A DNA stretch of 64,000 bases from positions 1 to 64,000 of the forward strand of contig JAAELT010000419.1 in assembly GCA_024226315.1 (NCBI GenBank). Direction: 5' to 3'. The translations under genes were made by a program, and so were the position numbers. Shown in pieces: positions 56,325 through 63,263 of the stretch. The first letter of the stretch is position 1. Every line of letters begins with the position of its first letter. The DNA comes from a bacterium (GTDB lineage Bacteria; Acidobacteriota; Thermoanaerobaculia; Multivoradales; J023). The notes beneath the pieces were generated by a model that did not search any database, was not told the origin of the DNA, and was given only the letters and a program-made list of their open reading frames with translations.

Positions 56325-56895
56325 CGGCTCTTTCCTTCCCCAGCAGCTCCCGCACCCGGTCGATCTCCTCTGCGGTGTGCGCTACGCCGCCGTCGTTGAT
56401 GTCGAGGTACCACTGGAGTACCTCGGCCCGGGTCGGCAGATCGTTGACGTGGACCTGGAAGCGGGTGTTCGTGAATCGAAGAAGCCGAGCGCCGAAGTCC
56501 CGCAGCTTCCACCCGCCGAAGACCTCTAGCTCGTTCGCCAGGAATCCACGGACGGCGTCGAGGCGCTGTTTCCCGTCAACCAGGACCATGTCCCCGACTT
56601 CGCCGGCCCCCTGCCAGTTCGGGCAGTTGAAGAACAGTCGCCGGTCCGGCGATCCGCCCCGGAGGGCGTTTTCAACGTACCGTTTCTTGCGAGTGCCCGG
56701 CGGGAGGCCGTCGGCCCGGTCCTTGTCGTCCCACTTGTACCCCCGCTGGAAGTCGGGGCTGAGGTCGAGAGCGTAGCACCGGCGGTACCCGCCCAGGTGC
56801 TCCTCCAGGTAATCCCAGCCAACATCTACCTGGTACCCGGCCGTCCGCGTCATCCGGGGGATCAGCTTGCGGTCGGGCCGCGCGATTTCATGCAT
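56317..56895 (-). CDS. DUF262/ParB-like domain protein (192 aa)
   Basis: LDLSPDFQRGYKWDDKDRAD (44-63) and MVLVDGKQRLDAVRGFLANE (about 103-122) are the two signature blocks of DUF262 (GmrSD N-terminal, ParB-like) proteins: 'P.fQR.y.W' and 'vDGqQRl.'. The family's DUF1524 (HNH) nuclease domain is missing. The end, LQWYLDINDGGVAHTAEEID RVRELLG, is well conserved in phage versions. ATG 56895 overlaps the previous stop by 8 nt. Confidence 0.75.
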   Translation of the reverse strand: MHEIARPDRKLIPRMTRTAGYQVDVGWDYLEEHLGGYRRCYALDLSPDFQRGYKWDDKDRADGLPPGTRKKRYVENALRGGSPDRRLFFNCPNWQGAGEVGDMVLVDGKQRLDAVRGFLANELEVFGGWKLRDFGARLLRFTNTRFQVHVNDLPTRAEVLQWYLDINDGGVAHTAEEIDRVRELLGKERADV

Positions 56896-57199
56896 CGCCC
56901 AGCTCCAGGCCGCGGACCCCGAGGCACTCCCGAGCATCGGCGATCTCCGAAAGCCAGCTGTCCGCGTCGACCATCCGCTGCAACAGCGCCCGCACCAGCC
57001 CACGGAGCGGCGGGTTGACGAGCCAGCGGTCCTCGGTCGAACCGCTGCCGATCATTGGCCCGTAGCGGCCCCAGATGATGCAGCCGCCGTTCGCCCTGTC
57101 GCTGATCTCGACTGCGTAGGACAGCGGGGTGTCGTCGCAGTCGTCGGCCCGTGGCCAGGCCGGGAGATGGATCGCGGTCTCAGGCGGGTGGTCAGGCAT
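56888..57199 (-). CDS. hypothetical protein (103 aa)
   Basis: A compact Trp-rich product (AIHLPAWPRADDCDDTPLSY; GGCIIWGRYGPMIGSG; EDRWLVNPPLRGLVRALLQR). Its start overlaps a tiny upstream frame and its end overlaps the DUF262-type gene. No family recognised. Confidence 0.6.
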   Translation of the reverse strand: MPDHPPETAIHLPAWPRADDCDDTPLSYAVEISDRANGGCIIWGRYGPMIGSGSTEDRWLVNPPLRGLVRALLQRMVDADSWLSEIADARECLGVRGLELGDA

Positions 57200-57266
57200 C
57201 GGAGGGCCTCCGGGTAGGTGTCAACTTGCTCTCGATAGCATCCCAGCGGGCGATTAGCTCGTCCAT
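57192..57266 (-). CDS. 24-residue small protein
   Basis: GCGAGGAA lies before ATG 57266. The frame encodes MDELIARWDAIESKLTPTRR PSDA and overlaps the next gene by 8 nt, as do most genes in this operon. Plausible because of the site and the amphipathic helix, but very short. Confidence 0.4.
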   Translation of the reverse strand: MDELIARWDAIESKLTPTRRPSDA

Positions 57267-57293
57267 TTCCTCGCCTTGACGGGATCGGTGGTT

Positions 57294-57944
57294 CTACACA
57301 TCGGCCCCAAACCTCCGGAGCAGGTCTCTCATCTTCCAATATCTGCGGGTCCGCCCCCGCTCAGGGTCCACGCGGACAGGGATCGCGGCCGTCACCAGCG
57401 CCGCCGCTGGGAACGACTTTCGCTCGGCCGCCTCCTCGTACCCGACGAACTCAGCCCAGGGGATAAACCACGCCACGCCAGCCTCTTCGATCTGCGGACC
57501 ACGCCGAGGTGGCGGCAGCTCCATCAGCCAGAGGACCCCCGCGACCCCACCGGTCGCCGCGACCCGGTCGAGCCCCTTCCGCTGGTGGTCGGCCAGCGCA
57601 GAGAACGGCAGCGATGGTGTCGCGGTCCGCTTGCACTCGAGGGCGAAGACGATGACCGGTGCATGCTCCTGCTTGACCCCCATGGCCCGATACCCCGGAT
57701 CCCACGGTGCGATCACCTCGAAGTCATACGGCTGCTTGGCGGTGAACCGTGCTGCGCCCTTCGGCGCCTGGCGGCACGTCGAGCAGATCGTGACCAGCTG
57801 GCCTTTGCACCGCCGGCACCGCCCGCCCGTCCCCCGGGTCGGCGGGTCGTGGCGCTTCTCGATAGAGATGCGCCGGCCGCCGCGGCTCACCGTAGGGATG
57901 GACCGCTGGATCTCAGCCTCGAAGACGCCACCGGGGCCTTTCAC
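57294..57944 (-). CDS. RecU-like Holliday junction resolvase with zinc finger
   Basis: A PD-(D/E)xK nuclease core is seen as PYDFEVIAPWDPGYRAMGVK (Asp74) and VIVFALECKRTATPSLPFSA (Glu103-x-Lys105), followed by LADHQRKGLDRVAATGGVAG, the RecU phrase 'l..HQ...L......gg'. A Cys4 zinc cluster (CRRC … CSTC, 43-57) precedes it, unlike classical RecU. It should cut branched DNA in recombination or before packaging. Its start overlaps the upstream stop. Confidence 0.7.
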   Translation of the reverse strand: MKGPGGVFEAEIQRSIPTVSRGGRRISIEKRHDPPTRGTGGRCRRCKGQLVTICSTCRQAPKGAARFTAKQPYDFEVIAPWDPGYRAMGVKQEHAPVIVFALECKRTATPSLPFSALADHQRKGLDRVAATGGVAGVLWLMELPPPRRGPQIEEAGVAWFIPWAEFVGYEEAAERKSFPAAALVTAAIPVRVDPERGRTRRYWKMRDLLRRFGADV

Positions 57945-58204
57945 GGCTCCACCTCCGGCAATGGCAACGTGAAGCTCACTGCCCGGTCGCGGCGGCTCGT
58001 CGCCTCGAGAAGTGCCTGCACCTGGTCTCCCGTGAGCAGATCCCGATCTGCGGCGCTGAGCCGCGCTCTCGTGTTGGCCAGCACGCCAAGCGGCGAGACG
58101 CGGTCATCGTGGCAGCCGACGTGGACCGTGAAGCTGGCGGAGTAGCGCTTGATGCTCACCCAGCAGCGCCGGGTTCGGCTGTGGTCGTAACGGACGAACA
58201 TCAT
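57941..58204 (-). CDS. hypothetical protein (87 aa)
   Basis: GGAAGG lies 5 nt before ATG 58204, which overlaps the previous TGA (ATGA). A beta-rich start (MFVRYDHSRTRRCWVSIKRY SASFTVHVG) and helical end (LTGDQVQALLEATSRR). Family unknown. Confidence 0.55.
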   Translation of the reverse strand: MMFVRYDHSRTRRCWVSIKRYSASFTVHVGCHDDRVSPLGVLANTRARLSAADRDLLTGDQVQALLEATSRRDRAVSFTLPLPEVEP

Positions 58205-58620
58205 AGAGCCTTCCAATCGTCATGGGCCAGCCAGCCGGACACCGTCCGCTGGATCTCCTCCAGGAGCTCGTTGCTGGCCCGGCAGGGTCGCCCCTGCATC
58301 CGGCTGCTGAGGTCCTCGGCAGCGCGCCGCGCCTTGCTCTGTAGCGCCTGCCGTTGCTCGGCGCCTTCGAGCTCGTCGAGGCGATCCGGGGTCAAGGCGC
58401 GGATGTCGTCGATGCGCCAGGGGTCGCTGCTGCTGCCGACCCCCTGGCCGTTCCTGCGCCAGTAGCGCGGCAGGTTCGACGGGTTCGACGGGTTTGACAG
58501 TATGATCATTGCCGGCGTCGTCCGCTTGATCTGCGCCAGCGCCGAGTAGCCGTGGCGGCTGACATGCTCCACCCACTGATCCGCCTCGGCGGCGAGAAGG
58601 TTGGTCGCAGGAATTTTCAT
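58201..58620 (-). CDS. hypothetical protein (139 aa)
   Basis: ATG 58620 is in an ATGA overlap. Helical N-terminus (KIPATNLLAAEADQWVEHVS), a repeated NPSNPSNL segment encoded by 9-nt repeats, and a helical C-terminus ending in SGWLAHDDWKAL. No family recognised. Confidence 0.55.
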   Translation of the reverse strand: MKIPATNLLAAEADQWVEHVSRHGYSALAQIKRTTPAMIILSNPSNPSNLPRYWRRNGQGVGSSSDPWRIDDIRALTPDRLDELEGAEQRQALQSKARRAAEDLSSRMQGRPCRASNELLEEIQRTVSGWLAHDDWKAL

Positions 58621-58847
58621 GGCGCCGCTCCGTCCGGGACGAGGTCGGGGGAGGCGGCGCGCCGTCTCTCTGCCCGAATTCGCCGCGCCTGGGCCTCCAG
58701 CTCCCGGTCCACAACCGCGAGGGCGTGACGCGCTTCGACCATAACGTCGTCGGGGCCAGCGCGGAGAACGTCGAGGAGCCATGCTCGAGACGCTACTCGC
58801 TTCCCGGCTGGCACTTGCTTCTCGGGGTCTCGGCCGGGCGTGCTCAT
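58617..58847 (-). CDS. basic helical protein (76 aa)
   Basis: CGGAGAC precedes ATG 58847, which overlaps the previous TGA. Basic N-terminus (TPGRDPEKQVPAGKRVASRA) followed by a helix (ALAVVDRELEAQARRIRAER RRA). Might bind nucleic acid; no family recognised. Confidence 0.5.
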   Translation of the reverse strand: MSTPGRDPEKQVPAGKRVASRAWLLDVLRAGPDDVMVEARHALAVVDRELEAQARRIRAERRRAASPDLVPDGAAP

Positions 58848-59791
58848 GTCGTCTCCGGGAACGCCCGGCAGCCCTGGAGATCCGCGGGCCAGTCCCGGGG
58901 GTCTTCGCCGGCGCGGTGATGGGGGGTGGGCCACCGCCCGGCCGTCCCGGGCTTCCCTGGGGGCGACAGGGTGTAGGCGTTCGAGCCGCTTTGCTTGAAG
59001 AAGTACGCCACCCCCGCCGCCTTACAGGCGTCGCGCATCGTCCGCGCCCACTCGAGGTGGAAGGGCCGGGCGCCGGCGCCGGACTCGCCGCCCTGGATGA
59101 CCTGCCCCAGGATCGACAGGCGTTCCGGGCTCGGATCGATCCGCTCCGTCTGCGGCTCGACGGAAGCGAAGTGGACCTGCGCGGCGATCCGCCCAAGCTC
59201 GTCGACCATCTCATCGAACTTGTCCTGGGTGCCGGCGGAGACGCCGACCCACCAGCCATCCGGAGCCCGAATCAGCCCACGACGCTCCTGCCAACTCCCA
59301 AGTAGGCGCCGCAACTGCGCCGGGCGTTTCGTTAGAATCTGAATCGTCTGCCCGTTGCCGGCCGCTTCGAGCCAGGCGTCGAAGCAACGGAAGATGAAAT
59401 CCTGCGGCCAGAACCGCGGCGGGGGGGTAATCCCACAGGAGGCGCAGGCTCCTTCCCGCCAGGCTCCACAGTCCAGGCACTGACCGACCTGCAATGCAAT
59501 GTCCGTCATGTCGCAGACGAACCACCTCCGCGGCTTCCGGGCGCGGCTGATCCTGTCGAGCTCCTTCTGGATCAGAACGGGCTCGAGGTGTTGCGCTTCC
59601 GACAGCTTGAACGAGTGGCCGGTTCCGTGGCGCCCGGGGTTCGTTCCCTGCCGCTCGTTCATCGTTGAGCTATAGCAGTGGAGACACGCGGGCGAGATCT
59701 TCCGGCAGTACCACCCGAGCTTGCCGTCCGCTACCCGACGGACCTTCAGGGGGTTGCTGGCCTCATCGGCCCACGGAATCTTGGTTTTACC
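58844..59791 (-). CDS. phage Gp37/Gp68 family (DUF5131) protein
   Basis: The N-terminus KIPWADEASNPLKVRR and GWYCRKISPACLHCYSSTMN (Cys30, Cys37, Cys40) followed by VIQGGESGAGARPFHLEWAR and YFFKQSGSNAYTL are the hallmarks of DUF5131: 'w.t.npw.GC.kvs.GC.nCY', 'GgESG..aRp', 'fF.KQwG'. The family looks like a radical-SAM or related Fe-S TIM barrel, but its reaction is not known. A second Cys4 group (CLDCGAWREGACASC) is inserted. AAGGAG precedes GTG 59791. Confidence 0.8.
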   Translation of the reverse strand, partial: GKTKIPWADEASNPLKVRRVADGKLGWYCRKISPACLHCYSSTMNERQGTNPGRHGTGHSFKLSEAQHLEPVLIQKELDRISRARKPRRWFVCDMTDIALQVGQCLDCGAWREGACASCGITPPPRFWPQDFIFRCFDAWLEAAGNGQTIQILTKRPAQLRRLLGSWQERRGLIRAPDGWWVGVSAGTQDKFDEMVDELGRIAAQVHFASVEPQTERIDPSPERLSILGQVIQGGESGAGARPFHLEWARTMRDACKAAGVAYFFKQSGSNAYTLSPPGKPGTAGRWPTPHHRAGEDPRDWPADLQGCRAFPETT

Positions 59792-60014
59792 CACCGTCTT
59801 CTCCTTCTGTTCTCGGCCGCGTGCTACACTCGCACTCCGGCTCATCGCAATAGCACCCCCGCCGGTAGGTCCCGGCGATCGGGAGTTCCAGGTCCGAGCT
59901 GTAGAGCCCGGCATCGGCCTCGACGATCGCAGTATAGAGCCTCGCCTGCGCCACCCTGAGCGCGTCCCGTGCCCTCAGGGCCTCCCGTCGGAGGGCTTCA
60001 ATCTCGTCGCTCAT
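59787..60014 (-). CDS. small protein with Cys cluster (75 aa)
   Basis: Helical first half (DEIEALRREALRARDALRVA) and a Cys-rich end (GCYCDEPECECS) that may bind metal. Its stop overlaps the start of the DUF5131 gene. Family unknown. Confidence 0.55.
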   Translation of the reverse strand: MSDEIEALRREALRARDALRVAQARLYTAIVEADAGLYSSDLELPIAGTYRRGCYCDEPECECSTRPRTEGEDGG

Positions 60015-60033
60015 GGCTCAGCTCGGCCGCAAA

Positions 60034-60804
60034 TCACCAGATCGCCAGGGCGAGATCTCGCGACGCCAGCTCCTGCGCCAGGTACTCACGTAGCGCGATG
60101 CAGGCTTGATGCTCCCAGGTGCCGCCGCCGGCATCCACCAGGGAAAAGACCGGCTGGTCGTCGGAGATCTTCGCCCGCAGAACGTAGTCGCCCTGCGGCT
60201 GGTCGACTTCCGGGAAGGTCCGGCGCATCTTCAGCGAGGCCACGTTCGGCAACTCGACCGCTCGCTCGGCCTCGCCAACCTCGATCGACATCGAGACCAC
60301 GGAAGCGAGGCGGGTGACGCCCGACGTCTTGTGGATACCGACCTTCGCCAGCTGTTCGAGCAGCTCCCCGCGCGCGTGTGTGTCCTCGGCTCTGGCGCGG
60401 AGCATCAGGCAAAACTCCTCGGCGGGCATGAAACGATCGAGGGGGAAGAGGTCCGCCGTGTGCCTGACGGCGGCAATCTCGGACCGTCGCTCCGACTCGT
60501 GCCACCCACCAGCCAGGACCACGCAGCCGGGGGCCACGACGAAGCCCGGCAGGGCGAAATTGTAGCCGGCGCCGGCTTTCTCGACGCAACTCCCCGCGAA
60601 GTCGAGAAGGGCCGGGAGAGTCGTAAGCAACACTGCGTCGCGCTCCGGGGAGTTCAGGGCCAGGGTCTTCTCGATCTCCTGAGGGGATGAGCCCGCGAGC
60701 CAGAGTTGGCCGGAATCCGAGTCTACGATGTTGGCCGCCGGGCGGCGCGCTCTTTCGATGGCCTCGCCGCGGCCGAATAGGTACTCTATTGCTTCCTGGA
60801 TCAT
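60034..60804 (-). CDS. hypothetical protein (256 aa)
   Basis: AAGGAG precedes ATG 60804, in an ATGA overlap with the gene before. The product has a helical N-terminus (IQEAIEYLFGRGEAIERARR), a central alpha/beta part (GYNFALPGFVVAPGCVVLAG) and a strand-rich end (DYVLRAKISDDQPVFSLVDA). The size suggests an enzyme or replication accessory, but I recognise no family. Confidence 0.6.
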   Translation of the reverse strand: MIQEAIEYLFGRGEAIERARRPAANIVDSDSGQLWLAGSSPQEIEKTLALNSPERDAVLLTTLPALLDFAGSCVEKAGAGYNFALPGFVVAPGCVVLAGGWHESERRSEIAAVRHTADLFPLDRFMPAEEFCLMLRARAEDTHARGELLEQLAKVGIHKTSGVTRLASVVSMSIEVGEAERAVELPNVASLKMRRTFPEVDQPQGDYVLRAKISDDQPVFSLVDAGGGTWEHQACIALREYLAQELASRDLALAIW

Positions 60805-61151
60805 TTCTTCTCCTTCTTCGCGGTGAACGGGAGTGCGGGTTCTGGGCACACCTCCCTGGGTTGCGGATACTCGAGGAGGGTTGTCCCATCGTCGGACAAT
60901 CTCCCAATGCCCTCGAGTTTCGCGGTCGGCGCCAGAACTGGCGTCACATGCGCGGTGATCCCCAGGGCGTGGCTGTTGCCCTGGGGGATGAATCGAATCT
61001 TGACGTCGACGCCGCGGGGTGACGACGCCTTCTTCCGGGGGTTGCTGAGGTCTGCCGCCGCGTCGTCGAGCGCGCGCTGGATCTCCTCGGCGACCTCGCC
61101 GCCGAGGGCGTCATCGAGGATGAACGGGGCGTCAATCTGAATCTGTGGCAT
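60801..61151 (-). CDS. hypothetical protein (116 aa)
   Basis: AAGGAG lies before ATG 61151, inside the end of the XRE gene. Product: helices (DALGGEVAEEIQRALDDAAA DLSNPRKK) and strands (VDVKIRFIPQGNSHALGITA HVTPVLAPTAKLEG), reminiscent of small conserved phage replication-region proteins; no firm family. Confidence 0.6.
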   Translation of the reverse strand: MPQIQIDAPFILDDALGGEVAEEIQRALDDAAADLSNPRKKASSPRGVDVKIRFIPQGNSHALGITAHVTPVLAPTAKLEGIGRLSDDGTTLLEYPQPREVCPEPALPFTAKKEKK

Positions 61152-61566
61152 CGTCGTCTCCTTCTGCCCCATCTGGGGTTGGTTGATTGTCTGCCTGGCG
61201 CCGCGGGCACCACCGAGACGGGCCGGCAGCGTGGGCCGGCCCTGCCCACTCTGGGCTTGCCGGGTCCGCCGGCAGGGTCAAGGCTCCGCCGAACGAAGCC
61301 GGCCAGATGCTCAGCCGCACCCCAGCAGCCCGGACCACCTTGACCAGCTCGCCCTCCGGCCAACCCAGGGCCGCGAGTAGAACCTCGGCGTCCTTGAATA
61401 GGAGCCGCGACTTCCCGGTGACGCGCCGCATCAGGGTGTCCGTCGAGACGCCGGCCGCCGTAGCAATGTCCTCTTGTGACCGCGGATCTTCGCGCACCAG
61501 GCGCTGAAGCTCCAGGCGCACAGCCCGGGTGACGGGCGGCTCGCGGGGGTGATCTTCGTCACTCAT
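61132..61566 (-). CDS. HTH regulator heading the minus-strand operon (144 aa)
   Basis: The HTH is VREDPRSQEDIATAAGVSTD TLMRRVTGKSRLLFKDAEVL LAALG: 'sqedIA..aGvs...l.r...G......~~~~lL.~LG', an XRE-like fold. The C-terminus is low-complexity and acidic (GAEGDDDATDSD). ATG 61566 lies 7 nt after a TATAGT -10 box, so translation is probably leaderless. As first gene of the long minus-strand run and next to a divergent promoter, it is the likely switch between the two directions. Confidence 0.65.
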   Translation of the reverse strand: MSDEDHPREPPVTRAVRLELQRLVREDPRSQEDIATAAGVSTDTLMRRVTGKSRLLFKDAEVLLAALGWPEGELVKVVRAAGVRLSIWPASFGGALTLPADPASPEWAGPAHAAGPSRWCPRRQADNQPTPDGAEGDDDATDSD

Positions 61567-61573
61567 GGGAGCC

Positions 61574-61602
61574 ACTATACAGCGCCGGCTGCGGCAGGTC
61601 AA
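61574..61602 (-). promoter_or_regulatory. minus-strand promoter, leaderless output
   Basis: On the minus strand TTGACC (61602-61597), a 17-bp spacer and TATAGT (61579-61574), with ATG 61566 7 nt further. It is back to back with the plus-strand promoter at 61635; the -35 boxes are 32 bp apart. Confidence 0.75.
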
Positions 61603-61634
61603 GGACTTTCTTCCGGGAATACCGCAGAAACCGC

Positions 61635-61663
61635 TTGCCTTCTCCGTCCCGACCTGCTACGCT
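61635..61663 (+). promoter_or_regulatory. plus-strand promoter of the right-end operon
   Basis: TTGCCT (61635-61640), a 17-bp spacer and TACGCT (61658-61663). Unlike most promoters here it gives a long leader (about 78-84 nt). Confidence 0.6.
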
Positions 61664-61747
61664 CTTTGAGACCGGAGCGAAACCGGCGGGCTGGTGGAAG
61701 GCCAGCGACCAACCTGCCGGCGGGGGCCGGCGAACCGGGAGACGAAG
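61664..61747 (+). promoter_or_regulatory. structured 5' leader
   Basis: CCGGCGGG pairs with CCTGCCGG (one G-U pair), enclosing an inner stem (CTGG…CCAG), and a second GCCGG/CCGGC stem follows. GGGAGACGAAG supplies the ribosome binding site. The leader may be a regulatory element; no known riboswitch is recognised. Confidence 0.4.
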
Positions 61748-62131
61748 ATGAGCAAGATCAAGCGACCTCGCCCGACCCCCCGGAAGGTGGCCGTAGGCTT
61801 CACCCTCGAGAACGTGTCGCCGGCCGCCTGGGCGGCGCTGAAACAGAACGGCATCGGGACCGCCGACCTGCTGCGCCGGCACCTAGAGCGGACGTCAATG
61901 GTGATGGTCGAGCGCATGGCGGAGGACGGGGCGGAGATCCTCGCCAAGCAGGCCGCCGAAGAGGAAGCCGTCGCCAAGCGGATCGCCGCCCTTGAGGCTG
62001 AGATCGCGGCGGCCCGCCAGGGGAAGACGACGGGGGTGTTCATCCCCGGCGTCGACCAGGAAGAAGACGAGGGCGCGGCGCCGGAGGTCCATCGCGGCGC
62101 CACCGTCCCCGGGAAGGGGTCGACCACATGA
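61748..62131 (+). CDS. coiled-coil protein (127 aa)
   Basis: GGGAGA precedes ATG 61748. A basic start (SKIKRPRPTPRKVAVGFTLE) is followed by a compact region (AAWAALKQNGIGTADLLRRH) and a coiled coil (AEEEAVAKRIAALEAEIAAA). Could be a DNA-binding oligomer; no family recognised. Confidence 0.6.
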   Translation: MSKIKRPRPTPRKVAVGFTLENVSPAAWAALKQNGIGTADLLRRHLERTSMVMVERMAEDGAEILAKQAAEEEAVAKRIAALEAEIAAARQGKTTGVFIPGVDQEEDEGAAPEVHRGATVPGKGSTT

Positions 62132-62268
62132 CGCGCTGGCGGAACCCCGGCGATCGCCTGTACCTACGTCGAGGCGGCGCTCGCGACTTCATCGCCCAGG
62201 GCGACCTTGACGCCGCGCAGGAAGCCCTCCGCCAGGCAGCGGCGGAGCTGGAGGAGCCCGATGAATAG
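62128..62268 (+). CDS. 46-residue small protein
   Basis: ATG 62128 overlaps the preceding stop (ATGA). The frame gives MTRWRNPGDRLYLRRGGARD FIAQGDLDAAQEALRQAAAE LEEPDE, a strand-like start and an amphipathic helix. Its end overlaps the next start. Good codon bias. Confidence 0.55.
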   Translation: MTRWRNPGDRLYLRRGGARDFIAQGDLDAAQEALRQAAAELEEPDE

Positions 62269-62980
62269 ATCTCCTGACTTCCGCGCCCGGATCCTGTGCT
62301 CGCTCGGCCAGGCGTCTGCCGGGCTCTCGGAGGCACTCCGGGTGGCCGACATGGACGTGCGGCGAGCGCTGGCCGCGGATGCCGACCCCGCGCAGTACGC
62401 CAGCGCGATCGGCGCCTGGACCTCTGCCCTGACGGGAGCTCTCTCGGACGCGATGGGGTCGGCCTCGTGCGCGCTCAGTGCCGAGTCTGACCGGCAGGAG
62501 TGGGCGGAGCTGAACCGCAAGGACGACCTCCTGCGCGCTCTTGCCGACTGGCCGGCTACGAATCGCCGCAGGGTCGAACTGATCGGCCTTGAGGCGCCGA
62601 CTGGCGCTATCAACGATAGCCAGCGGGCTGAGCTGGCGGACCTCCAGCGGATCGCGGACCTGCGGACCGACCTGCTGGACCCATTTGCTGAAACCCCGTC
62701 AGACCAGCTCTTCGCGGCCTACCATGCCGCGCACCCCGACGACGACCCCTTCGAGCGGGACGCGGCCGCCCGCGCCGAGATCCTGGCCGAGACGCGCCAG
62801 GTGGCCGAGGCGCGGAGTTTGGCCGACGCGGTCATGGCGGTGAACGCCCACTGGGGTGCCGCCTACCTCAGTGCCTCTGTCTCGGTGGCCCTGGCGGTGA
62901 GGGAAGCTCTCGGCATCCGGGACACCCGGGCCGAGATCGAACTTGCCCGCGACGTGGCCGGGGAGGTTGCCGATGGCTGA
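62261..62980 (+). CDS. helical hypothetical protein (239 aa)
   Basis: ATG 62261 overlaps the end of the previous gene (8 nt). Ala-rich helices dominate (LGQASAGLSEALRVADMDVR; AWTSALTGALSDAMGSASCA; AEIELARDVAGEVADG). A charged middle part (DDDPFERDAAARAEILAETR) separates two helical bundles. No family recognised. Confidence 0.6.
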   Translation: MNRSPDFRARILCSLGQASAGLSEALRVADMDVRRALAADADPAQYASAIGAWTSALTGALSDAMGSASCALSAESDRQEWAELNRKDDLLRALADWPATNRRRVELIGLEAPTGAINDSQRAELADLQRIADLRTDLLDPFAETPSDQLFAAYHAAHPDDDPFERDAAARAEILAETRQVAEARSLADAVMAVNAHWGAAYLSASVSVALAVREALGIRDTRAEIELARDVAGEVADG

Positions 62981-63263
62981 GCAGCTCACCTCCCCGCAAT
63001 GGGCCGAGGTCGACCGCGGCCTCGGCATCGATCCGCTCGAGGGCTCCTGGTGCCCGGGGTGCGGCCCCGACGTCGAGGTCTACGAGGACGGGTGCTGCGG
63101 GTGTGGCGCTGACGCCCGCGGCCCAGGCGCCAACGAGGTGCACCTGTGGCGTCTGAGAGCGAGGTCCCTCGCCGAGCACCTGATCCCGATCCTACTCCGC
63201 CGCCGGCAAGCGGCGGCGATCCGGGTGGCGCTCGATGGCAATGCGGACGGGGTGTTGCCATGA
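62973..63263 (+). CDS. zinc-ribbon small protein (96 aa)
   Basis: ATG 62973 overlaps the previous gene. CPGCGPDVEVYEDGCCGCG forms a Cys4 knuckle; a basic helical tail follows (SLAEHLIPILLRRRQAAAIR). Its stop overlaps the next start (ATGA). Function unknown. Confidence 0.6.
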   Translation: MAEQLTSPQWAEVDRGLGIDPLEGSWCPGCGPDVEVYEDGCCGCGADARGPGANEVHLWRLRARSLAEHLIPILLRRRQAAAIRVALDGNADGVLP

